From Saccharothrix sp. NRRL B-16348 (GTDB taxonomy: Bacteria; Actinomycetota; Actinomycetes; Mycobacteriales; Pseudonocardiaceae): a stretch of DNA of 64,000 nucleotides. The stretch's first letter is position 1, and each line of letters opens with the position of its first letter. The DNA lies in contig NZ_LGED01000270.1 in the NCBI RefSeq assembly GCF_001280085.1, positions 56,150 to 120,149 of the forward strand, in the 5' to 3' direction. The notes under the pieces are model-generated. The model did not search any database. It saw only the letters and a list, made by a program, of their open reading frames with translations, and was not told where the DNA came from. Shown here one piece after another: positions 58,045-64,000 of this stretch. Made by a program: the position numbers and the translations under genes.

Positions 58045-58640
58045 ATGGCCGAACCGGTCAGAGCACGTCGATCAACCGAGGACGAGGGCCGCAGGCTGCT
58101 GCAATACACGCGTCGTGGCAAGCAGGGAACCACGACTTCGACGCCCGCAGCCTGACTGCCCTGGACCCCAGCTGGGCGGGAGGCCATCCCCGCCTGATCG
58201 GCTCCGACGACATCGCGTTCGTCGTGCGATGGCCGAGGCCCGCCCCCCAGCCAGCGCACCCGGACCTGGAAGACCTCCAACGACCCCGCCTTCGCCGCCA
58301 AGCTCGACCGCATCGACGAGGTCCTGACCCGTTTCCCGCAGCGGTGTTTCGCCTTCGACCAGTTCGGGCCGCTGTCCATCCGCCCGCACCACGGCTACGG
58401 CTGGGCACCGCGCACGAAGCCGGAGCGGCTGCCGGCGACCTACCGCCGCACCCACGGCATCCGCTACTTCCGCGGCTGCTACTCCGTCGGCGACGACCGG
58501 CTCTGGGGCGCAGAGGGCTCCAAGAACACCTGCGCCGGCGCAACGCCAACGCCCGCCACCCCGACATCCTCGACGCCCAACGCCGCGAACGAGCACGCAT
58601 CCGCAGCGAACGCCACCAACGCTGGGGCCGACCACGAGCA
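58045..58640 (+). pseudogene. eroded IS630-family transposase
   Basis: Pieces of one IS630 transposase appear in order but in different frames, with large gaps. The N-terminus is MAEPVRARRSTEDEGRRLLQ from 58045. Next come LTALDPSWAGGHPRLIGSDD (near 58155), then TWKTSNDPAFAAKLDRIDEVL and FAFDQFGPLSIRPHHGYGW (58265-58420, holding the first catalytic Asp), RTHGIRYFRGCYSVGDDRLWG (to 58510), and C-terminal LRRRNANARHPDILDAQRR (to about 58640). The second and third acidic catalytic residues are deleted. It is a dead element with several internal deletions. Confidence 0.8.
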
Positions 58641-58686
58641 GCCCGACCAACCCGGCGAACCCAAGTGGTCAACGCACCAGGTACGC

Positions 58687-58722
58687 CGAAAGGCCCCCGG
58701 AACCACGTTCCGGGGGCCTTTC
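58687..58722. terminator. terminator hairpin downstream of rpmB
   Basis: A perfect 16-bp stem, GAAAGGCCCCCGGAAC at 58688-58703 with 58707-58722, has a 3-base loop, with A-run before and T-run after. On the minus strand it lies 21 bases after the rpmB stop. Confidence 0.85.
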
Positions 58723-58743
58723 GCCAAGCTCAGGCGCGGGTCA

Positions 58744-58935
58744 TCAGCCGCGCACCACCTTGCCCGCCTTCAGGCACGAGGTGCACACGTTCAGCCGCTG
58801 CCGCGTCGAAGAGGAAACCTTCGCGCGCACGGTCTGAATGTTCGGGTTCCACCGGCGGTTCGTCTTCCGGTGGGAGTGCGAGACAGAATGGCCGAAGCCC
58901 GGCCCCTTGCCACAGACGTCGCACACGGCAGCCAC
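58744..58935 (-). CDS. rpmB: ribosomal protein L28
   Basis: The 63-residue L28 has [32 protein letters not shown] and [12 protein letters not shown]. Both CXXC pairs are present, so it is the zinc-binding (C+) form. I place the start at GTG 58935 because AAGGAG lies 8 bases upstream; the GTG at 58944 overlaps that ribosome site. It is divergent from the DAK2 gene, a common arrangement with recG. Confidence 0.95.
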   Translation of the reverse strand: MAAVCDVCGKGPGFGHSVSHSHRKTNRRWNPNIQTVRAKVSSSTRQRLNVCTSCLKAGKVVRG

Positions 58936-59080
58936 GTCAGCCACTCCTTAAGGTTCCTGATCGATACTCACGCCCCGGCGGGCGCGCAAGCGTGCACAAG
59001 CCTCAGCCGGGCATGGCAACCCAGACAGGGTAGCCGGTGGCGCGTTCTGCCACCAAACCGGGTCGAATACCCTCGCCCGC

Positions 59081-60673
59081 ATGCAGGCTCTCGATGCGGT
59101 CGCGGTGCGTCAGTGGGCGGACGCCTGCGTGCGGTCCCTGGACGCCAACCGGGAGGACATCGATCGCATCAACGTGTTCCCCGTGCCGGACGGCGACACC
59201 GGGACCAACCTGCTCCAGACGATGCGCTCGGCGTTGGACGCGCTGCTCAGGACACCCGTCGACACGGTCGGGGCGGCGCTGGGCGCGCTCGCGCGCGGTG
59301 CGCTGGCCGGTGCGCGCGGCAACTCCGGGGTGATCCTGTCGCAGGTGCTGCGCGGGCTCGCGGAGGCCGCTCAAGGTGCCTCCACGGCGTCCGGCGCGTC
59401 GTTGCGGCGGGCGTTGTGGCGTGCCGACGAACTGGCCACCGCCGCCGTCTCGAAGCCCGTGCCGGGCACGGTGCTGTCCGTGCTGCACGCGGCGGCCGAG
59501 GCGGCCCGCGACTGCGCGTCCGACGACCTGGACGAGGTGGTCACGGTCGCGGCGAAGGCGGGCGCCGAGGCGCTGGCCGACACACCGCGCCAGCTCGCCG
59601 TGCTGGCCAAGGCCGGTGTGGTCGACGCGGGCGGGCGGGGGTTGGTCGTGCTGCTGGACACGTTGGCGGCGGTGATCACCGGACGTGAGGTCGAGGACGT
59701 GCCGGTCGTCGTCACGGTGCCGCGCGAGCCGCTGACCACCGCGCGCGAGGCCGGATCGGCCGAGTTCGAGTACGAGGTCATGTACCTGCTGGACGGCTCG
59801 CCGGACGTGGAGGTGCTGAAGGCCGAGCTGGCGGCCGTCGGCGACTGCGTGTCCGTGGTCGGCGACGGCGCCGAGCTGTGGACCGTGCACGTGCACTGCA
59901 ACGACATCGGCGCGGCCGTCGAGGCGGGCATCCGCGCGGGCCGGCCGCACCGGATCACGGTGGCGCGCTTCGCCGACCAGATCGCCGCCCAGGCGCCCCG
60001 GTTCGTGCGCGACCGGGCGATCGTCGTGCTGGTCGAGGGCGAGGGCGCGGCCGAGCTGTTCCGGTCCGAAGGTGCGGTGGTGTTCGAGCCCGGCGCCGAG
60101 GTGACGGCGGCCGACCTGCTGGCCGTGGTGGTGAGCACGCGGGCGCGGCAGGTGACCGTGCTGCCCGGCGACCCGACGTGGCGCGAACCGCTGGACGACG
60201 CCGTCACGCAGGCCGTCGCCGCCGGTCAGGACGTCGTGGTCGTGCCGACGTTCTCCCCGGTGCAGGCGTTGGCGGCGCTGGCCGTGCACTCGACGTCCCG
60301 GCGTGCGGGCGACGACGTGGTCGCGATGGCCGAGGCGGCGGCGGCCACCCGGCGCGGCGAGGTCGCGGTGTCCGACCGGGAGGCGATCACCTGGGTCGGC
60401 CGGTGCCGTCCGGGCGACCTGCTCGGCATGGTGGACGGCGAGGTCGTGCTGATCGAGCCCGACCCGGCCGACGTGGGCGCGCTGGCGTGCCGGCTGGTGG
60501 ACCGGATGCTCGCCAGCGGCGGCGAGCTGGTCACCGTGCTGTTGGGGCGGGCCGCCCCGGACGGGGTCGAGCGGGTGCTGGAAGATCACCTGCGCGTCGC
60601 CCACCCGGAAGTGGAACTGGCCGCCTACCAGGGCGGACAGCGGGACGCGCTGCTGGTTGTCGGTGTCGAGTAG
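59081..60673 (+). CDS. DAK2-domain (FakA/YloV-like) protein
   Basis: The 530-residue protein has an N-terminal DAK2 nucleotide-binding domain (INVFPVPDGDTGTNLLQTMRSALDAL with metal-binding Asp residues, and ALAGARGNSGVILSQVLRGL; about residues 1-200). The C-terminal half is the one seen in FakA/YloV (FEYEVMYLLDG, LWTVHVHCNDIGAAVEAGI). In firmicutes the homologue is the ATP-binding part of fatty acid kinase, working with a DegV-type protein; none is seen here. TACCCT (59068-59073) is 7 bases before the ATG, a leaderless pattern. recG starts 15 bases after its stop. Confidence 0.92.
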   Translation: MQALDAVAVRQWADACVRSLDANREDIDRINVFPVPDGDTGTNLLQTMRSALDALLRTPVDTVGAALGALARGALAGARGNSGVILSQVLRGLAEAAQGASTASGASLRRALWRADELATAAVSKPVPGTVLSVLHAAAEAARDCASDDLDEVVTVAAKAGAEALADTPRQLAVLAKAGVVDAGGRGLVVLLDTLAAVITGREVEDVPVVVTVPREPLTTAREAGSAEFEYEVMYLLDGSPDVEVLKAELAAVGDCVSVVGDGAELWTVHVHCNDIGAAVEAGIRAGRPHRITVARFADQIAAQAPRFVRDRAIVVLVEGEGAAELFRSEGAVVFEPGAEVTAADLLAVVVSTRARQVTVLPGDPTWREPLDDAVTQAVAAGQDVVVVPTFSPVQALAALAVHSTSRRAGDDVVAMAEAAAATRRGEVAVSDREAITWVGRCRPGDLLGMVDGEVVLIEPDPADVGALACRLVDRMLASGGELVTVLLGRAAPDGVERVLEDHLRVAHPEVELAAYQGGQRDALLVVGVE

Positions 60674-60687
60674 TTGAATGGGCCGGG

Positions 60688-63600
60688 ATGACGACCTTCG
60701 ACGAGAAGCTGGTGTCGGTGCTCGGCAAGAAGAGCGCCGACGCGCTGGAGGCCGGTCTCGGCCTGAGCACCGTCGGTGAGCTGCTGCGCCACTACCCGCG
60801 CCGGTACGACGAGCGCGGCAAGCTGACCGAGATCGCCGGGCTGGAGCTCGGCGAGCACGTCACCGTGCAGGCGCGGGTCAAGAGCGCGCGGCAGCGGCGG
60901 ATGAAGTCGCGCAGCGGCGAGCTGCTGGAGGCCGTGATCACCGACGGCACCAGTGACCTGCACCTGGTGTTCTTCGGCCGCGGCTCGCGCAAGGTCGAGC
61001 GGGAGCTGCTGCCGGGCCGCGAGGCGATGTTCGCGGGCAAGGTCGGCATGTTCAACGGCAAGCTCCAGCTCGCGCACCCCGACTACCAGGTGCTCGACGG
61101 CGAGGACGCCGCGGCGGCGGACTTCGCGGGGGCGATGATCCCGGTCTACCCGGCGGCGCAGGGCATCCAGTCGTGGAACGTCTCCAACTGCGTCGAGCAG
61201 GTCCTCGCGGTGTGGGACGGGGTGGCCGACGACCCGCTGCCGGCGTCGTTGCGGGCCGAGCGCGGGCTGGTCGGGCTGGAGAAGGCGTTGCGCGACATCC
61301 ACCGGCCGGACGGCTGGGCCGCGATCACCGTCGCGCAGCAGCGGCTGAAGTGGGACGAGGCGATGGCGGTGCAGCTGACGCTGGCGCAACGCCGCCGTTC
61401 GGCGACGGCCCGCCCCGCGCCCGCGTGCCCCCCTAGGCCTGGCCTGGTGCGTGACGCGTTCGAAGCCCGGCTGCCGTTCGAGCTGACGGCGGGCCAGCGC
61501 GAGGTCGGCGAGCGGATCGCGCAGGACCTGTGCGGCGAGCACCCGATGAACCGGCTGCTCCAGGGCGAGGTCGGCTCGGGCAAGGCGCAACCGCTCGACG
61601 CGAAGGTGCTGACGCCTGCGGGCTTCCGGTTGATGGGTGATATCCGGTCGGGTGACGAGGTCATCGCAGCCGACGGCGAGGTGACCGTAGTCACCGGTGT
61701 CTTCCCGCAAGGCGAGCGCGAGGTCTACCGGGTCGTCCTCTCCGACGGCACCAGCGTCGAGTCGGACTTGGAGCACCTGTGGGCGGTCAACACGACCGTC
61801 CGGCGGAACCGGGGGAACCCGCTGAAGGTGCTCACCCTGCGCGAGATCCGTGACGACCTGACGACTGCCAACGGCTCATCGAAGTGGCACCTGCCGACGA
61901 TCACTGCGCCGGAGATCGACTGCCACGAAGAGCGGCCGGTGGATCCTTACCTACTGGGGTTGCTGCTGGGAGGCGGCAGCTTGGTGAACGGGCGTGTCGT
62001 CTTCACCAGCGCGGACGCGGAGCTGATCGCCGGACTGGTCGAAGTCCTGCCCGACGGCTGCGAACTGACGAAACGGTCGGGCAGTCGCGCGTACGACTGG
62101 TACGTCGTGGGCCGCGAGCGCGGTCGCAACCCGCTGCTCGCGGCACTGCGCGAGATCGGCGTCTACGGCCACCGGTCGCACACGAAGCGCGTCCCGGAGT
62201 GTTACCTCGTCGCGCCGGTGAAGGACAGGCACGCGCTCCTGCAGGGCCTTCTCGACACCGATGGAACGCTGGATGGGAAACGGGGGTCGAACGTCTCTTT
62301 CGTGTCGGCCTCGGCGACGCTCGCCGAGCAGGTCGGGTGGCTCGCGGAGTCGCTGGGTGGAACGGGTCGGGTACGGCCGATCACCAAGATGGGCAACACC
62401 TACCACCTGGTGAGCCTCCGCCTGCCGAACGACTTCCTGCCGTTTCGGCTCGCCCGGAAAGCGGATCTGGTCCAGGTGCGGACGAAGTACGCGAAGCCGG
62501 TGCGCGCGATCCGCCGGGTCGAGCACGTTGGTCGCAAGCCGGTGCAGTGCATCTCGATCGCTCACCCCGATCAGCTTTACGTGACAGATCACTTCATCGT
62601 GACCCACAACACGATCGTGGCGTTGCGGGCGATGTTGCAGGTCGTGGACGCCGGGCGGCAGGCGGCGATGCTCGCGCCCACCGAGGTGCTGGCGGCGCAG
62701 CACGCGCGGTCGTTGCGGGAGTTGCTGGGCGACCTCGGGCAGGCCGGTGAGCTGGGTGGGGCGGAGCACGCGACGCGGGTGACGTTGCTGACCGGGTCGA
62801 TGGCGACGGCGGCGCGGAAGCGGGCGTTGCTGGAGATCGTGTCCGGTGAGGCCGGGATCGTGGTCGGCACGCACGCGTTGATCCAGGACAAGGTCGAGTT
62901 CGCCGACCTGGGGCTCGTCGTGGTGGACGAGCAGCACCGGTTCGGCGTCGAGCAGCGGGCCGCGCTGAGCGGGCGCGCGGGCGGGTCGACGCCGCACGTG
63001 CTGGTGATGACGGCCACACCGATCCCGCGCACGGTGGCGATGACCGTGTACGGCGACCTGGAGGTGTCCGCGCTGCGCGAGCTGCCGCAGGGGCGTTCGC
63101 CGATCAGCACGTCGGTGGTGCCGGTGGCGTCGAAGCCGGGCTGGCTGGACCGGGCGTGGCAGCGCATCCGCGAAGAGGTCGGCAAGGGCCACCAGGTGTA
63201 CGTGGTGTGCCCGCGCATCGGCGACGGCGCCGCGGAGGACGACGGGGAGACGCCGCCGAAGGAGTCGGCCAAGGACGACGGTTCCGACCGCCGGCCGCCG
63301 CTCGCGGTGGTGGACGTGGCGAACAGGCTGGCCGAGGGGCCGTTGCGCGGGCTGCGGATCGACATCCTGCACGGCCGGATGCCGCCGGAGGACAAGGACG
63401 CCGTGATGCGGGCGTTCGCGGCGAACGAGGTGCAGGTGCTCGTCGCCACGACCGTGGTCGAGGTCGGCGTGAACGTGCCCAACGCCACCGTCATGGTGAT
63501 CATGGACGCGGACCGGTTCGGGGTCAGCCAGCTGCACCAGCTGCGCGGGCGCGTCGGGCGGGGCAGCGCGGCGGGGCTGTGCCTGCTGGTGACCGAGATG

Positions 63601-63906
63601 CCGGACGGCACGGCCACGATGGAGCGGCTGCGGGCCGTGGAGTCCACTTTGGACGGCTTCGAGCTGGCGCAGCTCGACCTGGAGCTGCGGCGCGAGGGCG
63701 ACATCCTCGGCGCGGCGCAGTCCGGCAAGCGGTCGGGGTTGAAGATGCTGTCGCTGCTGCGCGACGAGGACGTGATCGCCGAGGCGCGGGTGGTGGCGCA
63801 GGAGATCGTGGAGGCGGACCCGGAGTTGACGGCGAACCCGGGGCTGGCGGGGCTCGTGGCGGGGTTGCTGGACGACGAGCGCGCGGAGTACCTGGAGAAG
63901 GCTTAG
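60688..63906 (+). CDS. recG: ATP-dependent DNA helicase RecG, intein-containing precursor
   Basis: The precursor has 1072 residues and becomes a 730-residue RecG once the 342-residue intein (residues 300-641) is removed. RecG rescues stalled forks and processes recombination joints. The N-terminal wedge/OB domain (about 60-160) is followed by helicase lobes: Walker A GEVGSGK interrupted after its Lys, continuing TIVALRAML after the intein; motif II VVDEQHRFGVEQ; MTATPIPRT; and C-terminal VATTVVEVGVNVPNATVM and QLHQLRGRVGRG. The helicase cannot be active until spliced. The ATG at 60688 (MTTFDEKLVSVLGKKSADAL) is chosen over longer in-frame starts that cross the DAK2 gene. The 94 bases after it to the window end hold no visible feature. 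Confidence 0.95.
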   Translation: MTTFDEKLVSVLGKKSADALEAGLGLSTVGELLRHYPRRYDERGKLTEIAGLELGEHVTVQARVKSARQRRMKSRSGELLEAVITDGTSDLHLVFFGRGSRKVERELLPGREAMFAGKVGMFNGKLQLAHPDYQVLDGEDAAAADFAGAMIPVYPAAQGIQSWNVSNCVEQVLAVWDGVADDPLPASLRAERGLVGLEKALRDIHRPDGWAAITVAQQRLKWDEAMAVQLTLAQRRRSATARPAPACPPRPGLVRDAFEARLPFELTAGQREVGERIAQDLCGEHPMNRLLQGEVGSGKAQPLDAKVLTPAGFRLMGDIRSGDEVIAADGEVTVVTGVFPQGEREVYRVVLSDGTSVESDLEHLWAVNTTVRRNRGNPLKVLTLREIRDDLTTANGSSKWHLPTITAPEIDCHEERPVDPYLLGLLLGGGSLVNGRVVFTSADAELIAGLVEVLPDGCELTKRSGSRAYDWYVVGRERGRNPLLAALREIGVYGHRSHTKRVPECYLVAPVKDRHALLQGLLDTDGTLDGKRGSNVSFVSASATLAEQVGWLAESLGGTGRVRPITKMGNTYHLVSLRLPNDFLPFRLARKADLVQVRTKYAKPVRAIRRVEHVGRKPVQCISIAHPDQLYVTDHFIVTHNTIVALRAMLQVVDAGRQAAMLAPTEVLAAQHARSLRELLGDLGQAGELGGAEHATRVTLLTGSMATAARKRALLEIVSGEAGIVVGTHALIQDKVEFADLGLVVVDEQHRFGVEQRAALSGRAGGSTPHVLVMTATPIPRTVAMTVYGDLEVSALRELPQGRSPISTSVVPVASKPGWLDRAWQRIREEVGKGHQVYVVCPRIGDGAAEDDGETPPKESAKDDGSDRRPPLAVVDVANRLAEGPLRGLRIDILHGRMPPEDKDAVMRAFAANEVQVLVATTVVEVGVNVPNATVMVIMDADRFGVSQLHQLRGRVGRGSAAGLCLLVTEMPDGTATMERLRAVESTLDGFELAQLDLELRREGDILGAAQSGKRSGLKMLSLLRDEDVIAEARVVAQEIVEADPELTANPGLAGLVAGLLDDERAEYLEKA
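61585..62610 (+). mobile_element. class 3 intein with LAGLIDADG domain in RecG Walker A
   Basis: The intein runs from Ala (precursor residue 300, AQPLDAKVLTPAGFRLMGDI) to the terminal HN (640-641), and the next residue is Thr642. It lacks a Cys/Ser at position 1. It has the class 3 set: Trp365 in DLEHLWAVN (block B), Cys621 in KPVQCISIAHP (block F, the nucleophile) and Thr at +1. A homing-endonuclease domain lies between. The first motif, LLGLLLGGGS (422-431), has Gly429 where the catalytic Asp belongs. The second, LQGLLDTDGTL (518-528), keeps Asp525. Codon use is less GC-biased than in the flanking RecG (CTA, CTT, GAT, CCT codons), a sign of later arrival. Confidence 0.92.
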
Positions 63907-64000
63907 CGGCGGGCTGGTGCGGCGGCTGGTGTCGGGGGACGGTGCGGCGGCTGGCGGTGCGGCGGCGGCTGGTGGTGCGCGGCGTGGGATGGTCGTCGGG

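Noticed and set aside
57953..59033. Long frames across 57953-59033 as intact genes
   Set aside because: They switch in and out of frame with IS630 transposase blocks and run into rpmB on the other strand.

Overview
The window comes from a high-GC actinobacterium. Gene content and order point to the Pseudonocardiales, probably near Saccharothrix, Actinosynnema, Lentzea or Amycolatopsis (inference). Support: a DUF397 protein, a TPR-CHAT protease-like protein, GatCAB, CofC/FbiD of F420 synthesis, many GTG starts, many leaderless-looking starts, and a right half that follows the mycobacterial order IclR-leuCD-hupB-mutT1-ppk-cofC-gpsA-ddl-DUF3515-thiL-ung-DAK-recG.

Layout. 1-3.8 kb: edge of a divergent ACT-domain gene, then gatC-gatA-small membrane protein-gatB, translationally coupled and closed by a strong terminator. 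4.0-7.2 kb: a 93-residue peptide with three GGPYKPT motifs followed by an 873-residue TPR-CHAT protein, the best candidate for an undescribed two-gene system. 7.3-14 kb: secreted M14 peptidase, a sugar-dehydrogenase-like lipoprotein, an alpha/beta hydrolase, a 2-hydroxyacid dehydrogenase and two membrane proteins. 14-27.8 kb: branched-chain amino acid and serine synthesis (ilvD; ilvB-ilvN-ilvC behind a Leu/Val leader-peptide attenuator; serA; leuB) with VKOR, PH-domain, DUF397 and subtilisin-like protease genes between them. 28-31.2 kb: a cobalamin riboswitch and an ABC permease-ATPase-lipoprotein cassette. 31.2-35.7 kb: cimA behind an Ile-rich leader-peptide attenuator, a pseudo-protease that has lost its catalytic triad, an FAA-hydrolase enzyme and an FAD monooxygenase.

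35.7-42.4 kb: gltX, a HAD phosphatase, tRNA-Gln(CTG), tRNA-Glu(CTC), an NdgR-like IclR regulator divergent from leuC-leuD, and an HU protein with a long basic tail. gltX, both tRNAs and gatCAB fit the indirect Gln-tRNA route. 43-51 kb: mutT1, ppk, an OB-like small protein and cofC on the minus strand; plsC-like, gpsA, a PLP sulfur-amino-acid enzyme, a Cys-type leader peptide and cysteine dioxygenase on the plus strand. 50.8-57.8 kb: a PPOX/MocR divergent pair, ddl, DUF3515, a stand-alone Lrp sensor domain, thiL, GNAT, gamma-carbonic-anhydrase-like protein and ung. 58-64 kb: an eroded IS630 transposase, rpmB, a DAK2 protein, and recG interrupted in its Walker A motif by a class 3 intein.

Four intergenic arrays of one 22-bp repeat family (about 21.0, 27.9, 42.6 and 53.0 kb) share a terminal GAGTTCAACGCTC-like module. 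They are not explained by any known feature type.
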